Below are positions 13,601 to 22,410 of a stretch of DNA of 64,000 bases, piece by piece. Source of the DNA: Bolinopsis microptera (lineage: Eukaryota; Ctenophora; Tentaculata; Lobata; Bolinopsidae); assembly GCF_026151205.1 (NCBI RefSeq), contig NC_087084.1, positions 12,615,453 to 12,679,452 on the forward strand, read 5' to 3'. The notes beneath the pieces are model-generated. The model was not told the DNA's origin. It was given only the letters and a program-made list of their open reading frames with translations, and made no database searches. Within the stretch, counting starts at the first letter, position 1; every line of letters begins with the position of its first letter. The position numbers and the translations under genes were made by a program.

Positions 13601-16600
13601 CAAATGTAGGTCGCAGAAAGAGGTATACACCCAAATTGTATCAAATCACATTTAAACTATAATCTATCTTACAATTAATTATAATTTAAATGAGTAATCC
13701 TAAAACCGCGCACACACACACACACAAGGCCGGTAGTAAGAAAGTATTTCAATACACGTATGAGAAAGTCACGACTACAAAGTAACACACATTCCTGGTC
13801 CGAAGCCAGGCAACCTATGATAAAACGTAACTACACTCGCCAAATATGTGCGTTACTATTTTAGTAACTGTAAACTGTAAACTAAGGAAAGTTAAAGGGT
13901 GTTGTCAGGTTATTATAGATAATAACCTAGTTATTATCTCCAGCTCAATTATAAAGGGGCCAGTTTTGGGTAATGAGAGGTACTACCCTACTATTTGTTA
14001 GGGTGAGTAGTATAGTGCAGAGCAAGCAGGTATCTTTTGTGGCGCTGTACTAGAGTGCATTATTTGTAGGAGGGAAACCTTACTACAGTTACATGTTATA
14101 ATAGACCAGGTATTTGACAATAATGTAACCTATTAGTGGAGTTACTCTTGTTCAGAGACTTGAAGAGAGGTGGTGTATGTTCTTATCTTGTATGGTAATT
14201 TAGATTGTGATTGGGTTAAATTCAACAAAATAGCAATGTGTGTGTTTGTAGTTTGTACAGGTGTGTAAATCAGCAGCGGGTCAAGAAGCTTATCAGAGAG
14301 CGGTATTAGGAGGAGAGCAGTGTCTGTAAGATAACATTCCACAAATAATATAATAAACAAATTGATACACCATCCACAGCTTGCATACAAACGATTACAC
14401 CAGCAAGTGTACTCACAATCCAACTCAGTACAACTCACCTATGTTGTACTTCAACAATACAGCAAAGAAAAACAGTGCCAAAACACTAGGACATAAGTAT
14501 TTAAACTATCAACATAAGTTAAGGCAGTGCACACGTGACCTGCACACGTGACCTGTATGTGATCACGTGACCATGATTGACAATAGCTTCTCAGAGACAA
14601 ATACCATGACTCTATAGATAAGGGCAACAATGCAAATGACCACCAGGTAATCGAGGTTATTATTATATAGACACGTACAGTGCATTCTGTTTTTAATGGT
14701 TCCATCTATTACCCATGATGTCCGGCATATTTCCGGCGCTATATTATTTCCGGCAGTTGTGCTGTCAACCCGGAAAATTATTTAAGTATCAAAGTAGTGG
14801 AAGTAAAGCTAACCTTAAGTTCAATACAGCTCAGAAATGACGCCTATGAAGTCCTATACAGCTCATAGCTAACTTGTATTAAGTTCAATGGTGATTAAAT
14901 GGGATGCCGGACAGTATTGTGGATATCATTAATCTACTCTATGTAAACACGAAGGGCAAAGTTATTACACCTGATGGGGATACCGAGCTATTTGATATCC
15001 TGGCAGGAGTTCTTCAAGGGGATACGTTAGTGCCACCATACTTGTTCATTATAGCCCTTGACTATTGCATGAGACAAGCCTTAAGCAAGCACCCTGAAAT
15101 AGGATTTACCATTAAGCCTTATAGGAGTAGGAGAGTTAAGGCGGAGAAGATATCAGACACTGGTTTTGCAGATTACATTGCTCTGATAGCAGATACTGTA
15201 AAGGAGGCAGAGACGCTGATGCTAGAGGTAGAAAGGGTTGCTGCTACAGTTGGACTTAGAATGAATAAAGGGAAAACCAAATTCATTACTCAGAACATCG
15301 AGAACCCTGATACCATCAAGTCCCTGGGTAACAGTACAATAGAGCATGTGGAATACTTCACCTATCTGGGTTCTAGAATCAGAGACAGTGATAGTGATAT
15401 CAGGGTTAGGAAAGGAAGAGCATGGGGAGCATGCCACACACTCAAAAAAACTTTGGAATTCTAAGCTTAGAAAGTCTATCAAGATCAGAGTGTTTATAGC
15501 ACTAGTGGAGTCGGTGCTACTGTACGGTTCCGAGACTTGGACTATGACGAAAAAGCTAGAGAAGATGGTTGATGATTGCTATACGCGAATGTTAAGAATG
15601 GCCCTTAACATCAATCAATATCGAGACCATGTCAGCAACCACAGCCTGTACGGTGATCTTCCCAAAGTCAGCTCCAAGATAACCCACCGAAGGCTCAGAC
15701 TTGCAGGTCATGCTCACCGACATCCGGAGCTGACACTGAACAAACTGATCCCCTCATGGGCATACTAACAGGGGGCGACCTCACTTAACACTTCTAGATA
15801 ACCTAAAAGCAGATACTGGGCTGAAGTCAGTAGATGAGATAGCTAGACTGATGGAAGACAGAAAGCTGTGGAGATCTGTTGTCGATGGATCTCGGGAATA
15901 CTACCCGCCTTAAGTCAAGTCAAGTAAGTCAAGGTGATTATAGCTGACTGGTATAAAGTTTGATACAGTTCCGAACTAACCAGTAACCAGTTCAAAACAG
16001 CTACTAGTGTTGTATGGTCATTTAGGCAGTTGCAGTTCCACATCAAAAATTTAACGTTGAAATATGAGACAACATAATCTCATTGCGAACAGATGCCCAG
16101 TATTGTACAGTAAATTATCTAGGATTTCCAAGCTAACTTACAGAACTAACTTAGTTTAACACTTATAATGGAGTTAAGATCCGGTGATACACAGCAACTT
16201 CTCTGGTTGGGTATTGTCAACCACGTGACAATGAGGAGATGAGGAGTATGGAAGGACCGGGAACGATGACGAAGAGATAAGAGGAGATAAGAGGAAGCTG
16301 ACACAGCTGAGAGATCACGAGGAGCTAGTCCCTAATGGCAATAGGGCCTATATATATATGAAAATTTATTGGATTGTTTACTTTTTTATGGGACATGTTT
16401 TGTACCCATATTCCTATTGTACAGTTCATACATACCATTTATTGAACACCCTATTTAAACGAGTTTTACGTCTTCTAAACCACAAAGTCTCAGTATCACC
16501 TATTGGGGGAAATACCATTTTATCAATGGAGGAACAGTTTGTGACGATTATTTCAGTGATAACTCAGCTGATAATATTTGTCGTGAAATGGGACACAATG

Positions 16601-19600
16601 GTCAAATGAGCTGGTCATCCAGTGATAACTGAGGCATTCAAGCGGGGCTCGAAATAAACCTAGACGATGTTGCTTGTAGCAGTGGTGAATGGAGTTCATG
16701 TTCGTTTTCATTAGATGAAAATTGTAGTCATGGAAAAGATGTGTTTCTACAATGTGAAGGAGTTGTCGACGGAGGTTGAAACACTGATTTTGGAGAATAG
16801 TCAGAATGTTCAGTTTATTGTGGAGAAGGTACCCAAACCAGAACAAGGACTTGCACTGCTCATGAATGTTCAGTGTTAAGCTTGGTAGATTCAAATGGTG
16901 ATACTGTCGGTGCTGGAGTTGTAGGTTTGCTGATTAGCAATGAAGGAACGAGGATTGGATGAAACGATAGTAAACTCATCGCTTAACGATGTACCGAGCC
17001 ATTAAGGAGACACACGATCGGACATGAGTGCAAATACAACCGGATATTTTTATGATGCACTGGATTTAAGTCAATATCATAACAATGGTTCCAGTTACAC
17101 CTCCTTGGTCGAGCAGAGGGGGAAGTATGAACCTTGGTGAAGTGGATAGCAGAGGATTTTCTCTTACTCCAGTAGCAGGGAGGGGTAACCCGATCCAGTA
17201 GCAAAAAACTCTGTACACTGAAGTGCACACTCAACCCGTCCCTGCTACTAGTCTCTTGCTGACATAGAGCGGGGTGTAAACGAAAGTGATACGAGGAGAA
17301 GATATGAACTCAGACCGAGAAGGAATAGACCAAAGTACTTTTGATGTAGCTACATGGAATCATGGGTGATGTATTGGGACTGATTATATGTTTTATAACT
17401 GAAGTCGAAATGACGGGAGCTGTATTTGTGAATTTTTTGAAGTTTGAATTGATTATGCACGATCGAATTTTATATAAACTAGAGGGAAATCACAGTACAT
17501 ATCGATATTATAGATTCTTTACGTCATTTTGTGATTATGATATATAATAAGATTTTATACCGGGTTGTTAACCTATCGTTTTAAAAGTCATTATATTGCT
17601 AGGCTTATCAATACTCAATAGCTCTTATTAAGTAACCAGTATAAAGTTAAATATAGCACATAATCTGGTACCTCTCCCCAAACCAGATCTTCTGATGTTT
17701 TACAGTACTCAGTAGTAAATTACAGTAGTAGTACACTACTCAGTAGTATACTATATAGGGTGGTCTGTGCTGTGTCGTTTACAGCAGTGCAGCTGTGTAA
17801 TAATTCATGGGTGTGTGGTCAGTATAAATCGTGGGTTAGTGTACACAGGAACTTGAGCCCATAACGAAACAAAAAGAATTATAATCTTAGAGAAGCACAT
17901 AAAACAGAGGAACATAGCAATGGTGATAGCACATAAAACAGAGGAACATAGCAATGGTGATAGCACACAAAACAGAGGAACATAGCAATGGCATGGTGAT
18001 AGCAGAACTCATAACGGATTACAGATGTATAACACCAAGAAAAACACCCAGAAAAACACATCAGCAAAATCAGTTAAACAAACCGGCAAGTTGTTAACAC
18101 TAACGCAGTGAAAAGCGAAAACAGTACATTTAATTGTATTAAAACAGATGACACCCACAGTGGACACATGAAGCTATAAAGGCATTAATTTACACTTAAA
18201 TGTACACGCCAACTTACTGGTCACCTCGCGGTACAATGTGTTATGAGTTGTGTGACGTGCAAATGTAATAATACAGGGACTGTTACATAGAGTGTTACAT
18301 AGTGTGACGGGGATTGTTACATATTGTGACAGGGATTGTTACATATTGTGACAGGGATTGTTACATATTGTGACAGGGATTGTTACATAGTGTGACAGGG
18401 ATTGTTACATAGTGTGACAGGGATTGTTACATATTGTGACAGGGGTTGCTACATATTGTTAGATATCTGTGTGTGTACACTGTACTGTGTGTAGTAGGGT
18501 CTATATAGCAATCATAAGGTCTCTGATTACCCCGCATGCATTACAATATCTTGCTATACAGAAGTCTCGTGATGTTTTGACTGGTCACTTAGTAACTGAA
18601 GACAACAGTTTTTAGTACATTTTACTTGACTAACGAGTAAACGAGTAGTACAATTTTAAAATTCAGTCACTGGCCACTGCTACTAAATTAACAATCTGTT
18701 ATAAAAACTGATAACTAAAACCGGTAATACATAATACCGGTAATATCTTACAAAAACGAAGTGCAAAACACAGACAAACAGACCAACCAGACAAACCAAC
18801 AAGCAAGCAGCGCTGAATTAAACTACACCAGAAAGGAAAGCAAGCACTGCTATATCAGAGAGAAGGGACACACTTCGTGCTTGTTTGAAATGCTTGCCAG
18901 TCTCTCAGAGTAACATTTAAAATAGCTGTAAGTTTGGATAACGGTGAGGTTGTGATAAGAGAGATGGTACTGCCATTAGCGGGGGGGGGGGGGGGGGATC
19001 AGGTACTTCGTTCTGTACGTGACTAAGTGTATGATCCCCCGCCATTAGCAAGACAGATATAATATAGGATAATGGTGAGGTTGTGGTAAAAGAGATGGTA
19101 CTGCCATTAGCAAGACAAACATATCGGTAACAACAAGTTCTAATGCTCCAAAAGAAATGCTTTCGTAAAAACTGCAGACAAATTTCTGATGATAACTAAA
19201 TTAAGCTAACGAGTCATATATCGTTATCTCCATATTTGGTGACAAGTCAAAACTAGGCAAAAAAGCAAACAAAGTACACCAAATGTTCTCAGTATCATGC
19301 CCAAATATGGTCGTACCAACACACACCAGGTGTATTAACTACCAGAGAAAGAGTAACCACCCTAAAAGATATCACGACTAACAAGAGAGAGAGAGAGAGA
19401 GGGAGAGTGCAACTAACGTGTAAACAGTGACACACATGTCAACAATGTGCTATTAAAGCACTACTATATTGACGTACTGGACTCTGTTGTGTGGAGAGAG
19501 CTCAGGTAGAGTTACTGGGCTCATGACACGTTCTCTGGGTATTTTGTAAGGGTGTGGCAGGATGATAGCCGGGGTCGGGGTACTTGAGATAGCCGGGTCG

Positions 19601-22287
19601 GGGTGCTTGAGATAGCCGGGGTCGGGGGTGCTGGAGATAGCCGGGGTCGGTCTGCTTGAGATAGCCGGGGTCGGGGTACTTGAGATAGCCGGGGTCGGGG
19701 TGCTTGAGATAGCCGGGGTCGGGGTACTTGAGATAGCCGGGGTCGGGGTACTTGAGATAGCCGGGGTCGGGGTACTTGAGATAGCCGGGGTCGGGGTGCT
19801 TGAGATAGCCGGGGTCGGGGTGCTTGAGATAGCCGGGGTCGGGGGTGCTTGAGATAGCCGGGGTCGGTGTGCTTGAGATAGCCGGGGTCGGGGTACTTGA
19901 GATAGCCGGGGTCGGGGTGCTTGAGATAGCCGGGGTCGGGGTACTTGAGATAGCCGGGGTCGGTGTGCTTGAGATAGCCGGGGTCGGGGTGCTTGAGATA
20001 GCCGGGGTCGGGGTACTTGAGATAGCCGGGGTCGGGGTGCTTGAGATAGCCGGGGTCGGGGTACTTGAGATAGCCGGGGTCGGGGTGCTTGAGATAGCCG
20101 GGGTCGGGGTGCTTGAGATAGCCGGGGTCGGGGTACTTGAGATAACCGGGGTCGGGGTACTTGAGATAGCCGGGGTCGGGGTACTTGAGATAGCCGGGGT
20201 CGGGGTGCTTGAGATAGCCGGGGTCGGGGTACTTGAGATAACCGGGGTCGGGGGTGCTTGAGATAGCCGGGGTCGGTGTGCTTGAGATAGCCGGGGTCAA
20301 GGTGCTTGAGATAACCGGGGTCGTTGTGCTTGAGATAGCCGGGGTCGGGGATGCTTTAGTGTGTAAAACTCGTTAATTTCAAGGCTTCAAATTATAATAT
20401 TCTAATATTGAATAAATGACGTGGCTGAACCCATCAGGCAGACTCTCTCATTTAAAACTACTTCAGTTTGGCTTGTTTTGTAAAGCAAGCTGTCCCGAGA
20501 CCTTCTCAAGATGTGTACTGGTTCACACTTATAATTCTAGAGCGGCTCGGTAACGGAAGGGACGTTTAATATTTAGAGAGAAAGATTGTGATACTGCTCA
20601 ATTTACTTATACGATGAGTTGAATATAATATAGAATAGTGGATAACTTCTAACATTGAGATAAAAGATAATTACCATGCGAGAATTCTAGAATAAAATAT
20701 CGATTGAAAAGTATTTCAACGCTATAAAACATAGTACTGTGCACATTGCAGGGCGAGGATTACATGAAAGGTGTTACCATAGCAACTGAAAGGTGTTACC
20801 ATAGCAACTGAAAGGTGTTACCATAGCAACTGTTACAATATGAACTCACCGGCCCTAGATGTAGACGGAAAAGAAGGCGAAGTTGAACGCTGAAAAAGTA
20901 AGCAATATGAGTATCAGCTGACAATTACCGTTTAATAAAGTAAGGCGTAAGCCAAATCATGTATTATATCGGTTTTAAAAGCCAAAAGAAATGTTGTTGT
21001 CAAGGAATTCAAGCTATTCATTTGGAAATATTTCCTACTCAAACGTAAAATCTACACGTAACGCAGCACGCAACTGTACATGTCAATGAAATTAGCAAAA
21101 CAGTGACTCAGTAATGTTCGGAAGCTTAACAACTCCCAATTCCGCAAATAGTTGAGTTATAAATTATTAACTTGACAACAAACATGTAACTTACCAAGAA
21201 CTTTCGGAGCTTGTATTTGGACTGGCACTCCGGCGAGGGGGTGCTGGATACCTTCCTGGAAAGTACCAAATTAAAATATTCGACTCATACTGTGCCAAAT
21301 TGTTGATGTATTTCGTTGGAACTGGGTCAAGTTAAGATTGTTTAGTTAGTTTTTTCTTTAGAGTTAGTTATTTCTTTAGAGCTGTGCCAAACTTCAATTT
21401 TAATATATCTCATGACATTGACTGTGTCAACTTGTTAAAATCGGAAATTTGGCAGGCTGTTACTGTTATGTCATCCAAACAGTTTAAATAATCCGAATCT
21501 TGAAGTTACTATGCTCCTAATATAACCCGATATAACTTCCTAATATAACTTCCTAATCGACTTTTAAATGTTTTAGTTGAATTTTAATTGACATAAGTGA
21601 CTGTTTCGTATCATACTACAAAGTTCTCAACTAATATTAATTAGGAGTGAGCATAGTGTAGATTTTAATTGATCCAATTTAAAATCGAAAAAAATTTAGA
21701 TATAGAAAAATATGAGTTTTAGTTACCTTTTCTTTCCTTTTTTATCAGGAGTGTCCTCCGATGGGATCCTGCTACGATCCTCAAGTCTGGAATTGAAATT
21801 ACTAAAATTGAAATTACTAAAATTGAAATTACTAAAATTGAAATTACTAAAATTGAATTTACTAAAATTGAAATGTACTATAATTAATTATTAATTTGTT
21901 GCTGTTAATTGTGTATACTCGCATCGACATCACTTAGTTGATGAGTTTACGATTTATGGACTAACGTAAGTATACTTTTGCAAATCTCATCAATCAAGTC
22001 AAGTATTATGTTTAAAAATGCGTTAAAATTAGGGAATTTCCATCTACAGTAGCAAAATATTGGAGATTTTATGATTTTCAGAAGGGAGCTGCTTTCCACT
22101 TATTTATCCACAAAGTTAACAATTCGTTGATTATTGACAATTGAAAAAGTTATCGCTTTATATATATAGTAAGACAAATATCATTGACATGCTAAATATT
22201 AAAAATAAGCTTGAAACCTTTTAGATCGTCTTATTGAAGGCTCTCCAGAACCTTTGTCGTCATCCATTTGTTAGTCCACACAAAAAT
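172..22287 (-). CDS. TRIP12: TRIP12-like HECT E3 ubiquitin ligase, N-terminal two thirds (gene-level entry)
   Basis: TRIP12 is a nuclear HECT-type ubiquitin ligase (relative of yeast Ufd4) that acts in ubiquitin-fusion degradation and chromatin/DNA-damage signalling. I joined 19 coding exons on the minus strand. Every junction has an AG acceptor, a GT donor and a matching phase, giving 723 codons plus 2 nt with no stop. Order: disordered N-terminus (about residues 1-137), armadillo/HEAT region starting [13 protein letters not shown] domain (QWFYRD ... DFTLDLSTM), then [16 protein letters not shown] and MLSSQDS as in animal TRIP12. The N-terminal disordered part is far shorter than the roughly 440 residues in vertebrates. 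The HECT domain must lie left of base 1. ATG at 22267 is preceded by an in-frame TAA. The gene is AT-rich in introns and carries minisatellites against several splice sites. Identity is by recognised alignment with the family, not by a search. Confidence 0.93.
354..1178. other. TRIP12 intron, no further feature
   Basis: AT-rich intron between exons 18 and 19. A 62-codon plus-strand frame at 546-734 has no recognisable similarity or splice support. I see nothing else. Confidence 0.5.
1179..1321 (-). CDS. TRIP12: TRIP12 coding exon 18
   Basis: 143 bases, phase 1 in, phase 0 out, encoding [20 protein letters not shown], a Lys/Asp-rich stretch and [24 protein letters not shown] corresponds to LMKEDPELAKSF before the FGVLYEVYSS block. 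Acceptor CTGCAG, donor GTGTGT. Confidence 0.85.
1341..1460 (+). repeat. Three-copy 40-bp repeat with CACGTG and CCAAT-like words
   Basis: Three copies (1341, 1381, 1422) each hold TCACGTGGTGTG, an E-box, and CTCTGATTGGTTGG, an inverted CCAAT word. They lie in the TRIP12 intron just upstream of exon 18's acceptor. Related single copies follow at 2142-2205. Regulatory use is inference only. Confidence 0.75.
1952..2128 (-). CDS. TRIP12: TRIP12 coding exon 17, repeat-bearing cassette
   Basis: 177 bases, phase 1 at both ends, so it can be skipped without a frame change. It encodes [19 protein letters not shown], four copies of DDVTN from a 15-bp tandem repeat containing TGACGTCA, and then an acidic tail. 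Acceptor CCACAG, donor GTTCTC (weak). It has no counterpart in vertebrate TRIP12, and the flanking exons also fit each other directly. Likely a lineage-specific exonised repeat. Confidence 0.65.
2006..2070 (+). repeat. 15-bp coding minisatellite (TGACGTCA)
   Basis: Four copies of a 15-base unit around TGACGTCATCATTAG lie inside TRIP12 exon 17 and encode DDVTN repeated on the minus strand. The core is the CRE/ATF palindrome TGACGTCA. Confidence 0.9.
2333..2431 (-). CDS. TRIP12: TRIP12 coding exon 16 (WWE domain, second part)
   Basis: 99 bases, phase 1 to 1, encoding [18 protein letters not shown] then [14 protein letters not shown]; acceptor AACAG, donor [14 protein letters not shown]...N.ETG is the C-terminal WWE strand pattern. 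Confidence 0.88.
2671..2807 (-). CDS. TRIP12: TRIP12 coding exon 15 (WWE domain, first part)
   Basis: 137 bases encoding [20 protein letters not shown] and [13 protein letters not shown]; donor GTATGC. The Trp in RQWFYRD and the SW pair correspond to the WWE domain, which in TRIP12 binds poly-ADP-ribose. Confidence 0.9.
3224..3383 (-). CDS. TRIP12: TRIP12 coding exon 14
   Basis: 160 bases, phase 1 in, phase 2 out, encoding [11 protein letters not shown] and [20 protein letters not shown] followed by PKYGVF; acceptor AACAG, donor GTGAGT. Matches [21 protein letters not shown] of the family, just upstream of the WWE domain. Confidence 0.92.
3762..3850 (+). repeat. 21-bp minisatellite beside the TRIP12 exon 13 donor
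   Basis: About four copies of a 21-base unit containing GATACACCGTAACCATG. On the minus strand it begins 20 bases past the exon 13 donor and would add MVTVYL-type repeats in frame if the intron were retained. Confidence 0.85.
3869..3986 (-). CDS. TRIP12: TRIP12 coding exon 13 (armadillo region)
   Basis: 118 bases, phase 0 in, phase 1 out, encoding [20 protein letters not shown] and [10 protein letters not shown]; acceptor TTTCAG, donor GTTTGT. A 21-bp tandem repeat starts 20 bases past the donor and stays open in the exon frame to 3762. Confidence 0.92.
4862..5550 (+). repeat. 32-bp minisatellite, about 21 copies
   Basis: Near-identical 32-base units of the form ACACAGTCTTACTTTAGGAT followed by ACCATTTAACCA. 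Variants (AGCC for AGTC, TTATCC for TTAACC) cluster at the two ends, as expected if the middle copies were homogenised. It lies in the TRIP12 intron between exons 12 and 13. Upstream at 4786-4825 is a short two-copy GCGGAACATGCTATTTAACA repeat. Confidence 0.95.
6156..6203 (+). repeat. Dispersed repeat A, copy 2
   Basis: Second copy of the element at 92-143, same orientation, differing by a few bases, downstream of TRIP12 exon 12. Confidence 0.7.
6303..6422 (-). CDS. TRIP12: TRIP12 coding exon 12 (armadillo region)
   Basis: 120 bases, phase 0 to 0, encoding [20 protein letters not shown] and [13 protein letters not shown]; acceptor AACAG, donor GTATGT. Matches DKKSVESTCLCFARLVDNF and KDLLTNVQQ. 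Confidence 0.95.
6605..6766 (-). CDS. TRIP12: TRIP12 coding exon 11 (armadillo region)
   Basis: 162 bases, phase 0 to 0, encoding [31 protein letters not shown] and [13 protein letters not shown]; acceptor CTCCAG, donor GTTAGT. Matches FFSINAQRNALAIAANCCQ of the family. Confidence 0.95.
6767..7137. other. TRIP12 intron, AT-rich
   Basis: Contains TATATTATA-type runs near 6788-6915 and TTAATTAA palindromes near 7100-7125 and 7243-7290 in the neighbouring intron. No gene seen. Confidence 0.5.
7138..7230 (-). CDS. TRIP12: TRIP12 coding exon 10 (armadillo region)
   Basis: 93 bases, phase 0 to 0, encoding [20 protein letters not shown] and [11 protein letters not shown]; acceptor TCTCAG, donor GTAAGT. 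Matches [21 protein letters not shown] of vertebrate TRIP12. Confidence 0.95.
8227..8345 (+). repeat. 27-bp minisatellite carrying a splice donor
   Basis: Five units spaced exactly 27 bases apart. On the minus strand each reads CTTCTTAAG|GTACACTTTC, so each holds a possible 5' splice site for TRIP12 exon 9. The units translate as VHFHFLLLK and remain open. Confidence 0.93.
8337..8423 (-). CDS. TRIP12: TRIP12 coding exon 9, with a tandemly repeated donor
   Basis: 87 bases, phase 0 to 0, encoding [15 protein letters not shown] and [12 protein letters not shown], matching the family block ACRALTYMMEALPRS. Its last bases and the donor AAG|GTATAC belong to a 27-bp tandem repeat giving five candidate donors at 8336, 8309, 8282, 8255 and 8228, all in frame and open. 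The first donor is chosen because it gives the family length. Confidence 0.9.
8549..8659 (-). CDS. TRIP12: TRIP12 coding exon 8 (armadillo region)
   Basis: 111 bases, phase 0 to 0, encoding [20 protein letters not shown] and [26 protein letters not shown] is a near-identical family signature. Donor GTACTT sits in a (GAAAGA)n tract. Confidence 0.95.
8851..9023 (-). CDS. TRIP12: TRIP12 coding exon 7 (armadillo region start)
   Basis: 173 bases encoding [20 protein letters not shown], then [19 protein letters not shown] and LDACVELCQ; donor GTGACG. It matches the conserved TRIP12 block around SKAQQLLQGLQ and QAVIEMCQ. Confidence 0.95.
9284..9311 (+). repeat. Poly-G tract
   Basis: A run of more than 20 G, broken by one T, in the TRIP12 intron between exons 6 and 7. 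Its length is likely unreliable in sequencing. Confidence 0.8.
9859..9957 (-). CDS. TRIP12: TRIP12 coding exon 6
   Basis: 99 bases, phase 1 in and phase 1 out; acceptor CCTCAG, donor GTCAGT. It encodes [18 protein letters not shown] and the acidic [16 protein letters not shown], which leads straight into the LLEARG start of the armadillo region as in vertebrate TRIP12 (SESDDSEMGRLQALLEARG). Confidence 0.9.
9981..10657 (+). repeat. Compound microsatellite (ACAT)n, (ACATACATAGT)n, (ACAG)n
   Basis: Pure ACAT to about 10140, an 11-base ACATACATAGT unit to about 10408, a short ACAGACAT transition, then ACAG to about 10657. It fills nearly all of the TRIP12 intron between exons 5 and 6. Long open frames here (for example SVCLSVCL and YVCMYVCM repeats) are repeat artefacts. 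Confidence 0.97.
10668..10766 (-). CDS. TRIP12: TRIP12 coding exon 5
   Basis: 99 bases, phase 1 at both ends, acceptor GATTAG and donor GTACTA. It encodes a Ser-rich stretch including [16 protein letters not shown], like the Ser-rich TRIP12 N-terminal region. The downstream intron is a long ACAT/ACAG microsatellite. Confidence 0.85.
12640..12726 (+). repeat. 19-bp repeat with CACGTG
   Basis: Four copies of CACGTGCCTTATCAATGAT, an E-box core with a GATCACGTG palindrome. Intronic. Confidence 0.85.
13089..13140 (+). repeat. TGTG/TCTG microsatellite
   Basis: Irregular TGTGTCTGTCTG run of about 50 bases. An (AC)n run lies at 13708-13727. Confidence 0.8.
14904..15912 (+). pseudogene. Non-LTR retrotransposon reverse transcriptase, 5'-truncated and dead
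   Basis: Two plus-strand frames (14904-15464, then the +1 frame to 15768) encode the RT palm and thumb region. Visible motifs are AGVLQGDTL...[22 protein letters not shown] at the active site, [10 protein letters not shown], and downstream [10 protein letters not shown] and RMLRMALNI. The catalytic FADD is changed to FADY, and a frameshift lies near the A-run at 15445. After the stop at 15766, similarity continues (MEDRKLWRS near 15850) to a short AAGTC-rich tail at 15912-15932. The 5' half is missing. The clade is not certain; the architecture recalls elements common in cnidarians and other marine invertebrates. Confidence 0.85.
16459..16881 (+). pseudogene. SRCR plus thrombospondin type 1 pseudogene fragment
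   Basis: In one frame from 16500 the translation shows an SRCR domain: [38 protein letters not shown] and [18 protein letters not shown]1 repeat follows: [20 protein letters not shown]. Three stops fall at positions expected to be Trp (TGA twice, TAG once), and a frame break precedes 16500. Such domain mixtures occur in extracellular receptors and matrix proteins. It lies in a TRIP12 intron on the opposite strand, so it is a dead insertion or relic. Weak similarity may continue to about 17000. Confidence 0.75.
17890..18005 (+). repeat. 34-bp repeat, three copies
   Basis: Units around ATAGCACATAAAACAGAGGA then ACATAGCAATGGTG. Intronic. Confidence 0.85.
18290..18450 (+). repeat. 22-bp repeat, about seven copies
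   Basis: Units of the form GTGACAGGGATTGTTACATA plus two bases. Intronic. Confidence 0.88.
18944..19115 (+). repeat. Tandem duplication of about 125 bp with a poly-G run
   Basis: GGTGAGGTTGTGATAAGAGA to CTGCCATTAGC at about 18950-18980 recurs at 19072-19110. A run of about 18 G follows the first copy (18980-18997). Confidence 0.7.
19557..20352 (+). repeat. 24-bp GC-rich minisatellite, about 33 copies
   Basis: Units of CTTGAGATAGCCGGGGTCGG plus GGTG or GGTA. Because 24 is a multiple of three, frames stay open on both strands (LEIAGVGV on plus, DPGYLKYP on minus, up to 259 codons). There is no start context, splice support or non-repeat protein, so it is not called a gene. It is far more GC-rich than its surroundings. 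Confidence 0.95.
20766..20840 (+). repeat. 22-bp repeat next to the TRIP12 exon 4 donor
   Basis: Three copies of GAAAGGTGTTACCATAGCAA plus CT, ending about 10 bases past the exon 4 donor on the minus strand. Confidence 0.85.
20850..20889 (-). CDS. TRIP12: TRIP12 coding exon 4
   Basis: 40 bases with a TTTTTCAG acceptor and GTGAGT donor, encoding [13 protein letters not shown] in phase 0, ending in phase 1. Ser/Pro-rich, disordered. The next exon is 10 kb away and matches in phase. Confidence 0.78.
21195..21255 (-). CDS. TRIP12: TRIP12 coding exon 3
   Basis: 61 bases encoding [20 protein letters not shown] after the shared Arg codon; donor GTAAGT. The joined KKGKKRKV looks like a monopartite nuclear localisation signal, in keeping with a nuclear ligase. 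Confidence 0.8.
21727..21786 (-). CDS. TRIP12: TRIP12 coding exon 2
   Basis: 60 bases, phase 2 in and phase 2 out, encoding [19 protein letters not shown]; donor GTAACT. Part of the basic disordered N-terminus. A 15-bp tandem repeat lies directly against its acceptor in the upstream intron. Confidence 0.8.
21787..21870 (+). repeat. 15-bp repeat against the TRIP12 exon 2 acceptor
   Basis: About five copies of AAATTGAAATTACTA. On the minus strand the last unit supplies the AATTCCAG acceptor region. Confidence 0.85.
22218..22287 (-). CDS. TRIP12: TRIP12 coding exon 1 (start codon)
   Basis: Acceptor TTATTCAG precedes 20 bases of leader, then ATG at 22267-22265. It encodes [16 protein letters not shown] and ends in phase 2 at a GTTTCA donor. 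SIRRSKR resembles the LRRSQR segment at the vertebrate TRIP12 N-terminus. Confidence 0.8.
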
Positions 22288-22314
22288 CTGAATAAGAAAT
22301 AAGATGTAATGATA

Positions 22315-22410
22315 TACATAATTAAACATAATTAAACATAATTAAACATAATTAAAATTAATTAAACACAATTAAACATAAATAACATAATTAAATATAA
22401 TTAAATAAAG
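22315..22410 (+). repeat. AT-rich 10-bp repeat
   Basis: Repeated AATTAAACAT units in the 5' intron of TRIP12. Confidence 0.75.

Larger units (their letters stand above)
10767..20849 (-). other. 10-kb TRIP12 intron
   Basis: Bounded by the exon 4 donor and exon 5 acceptor, with matching phase. It holds the repeat tracts, retrotransposon fragment and SRCR-TSP1 pseudogene listed separately. Outside these I see no coding exon. Poly-C runs lie at 11535-11568 and 11983-11998. Confidence 0.75.

Noticed and set aside
19521-20300. 259-codon minus-strand frame (DPGYLKYP repeats) and plus-strand LEIAGVGV frames
   Set aside because: Pure 24-bp minisatellite; open on both strands by unit length, with no unique coding part.
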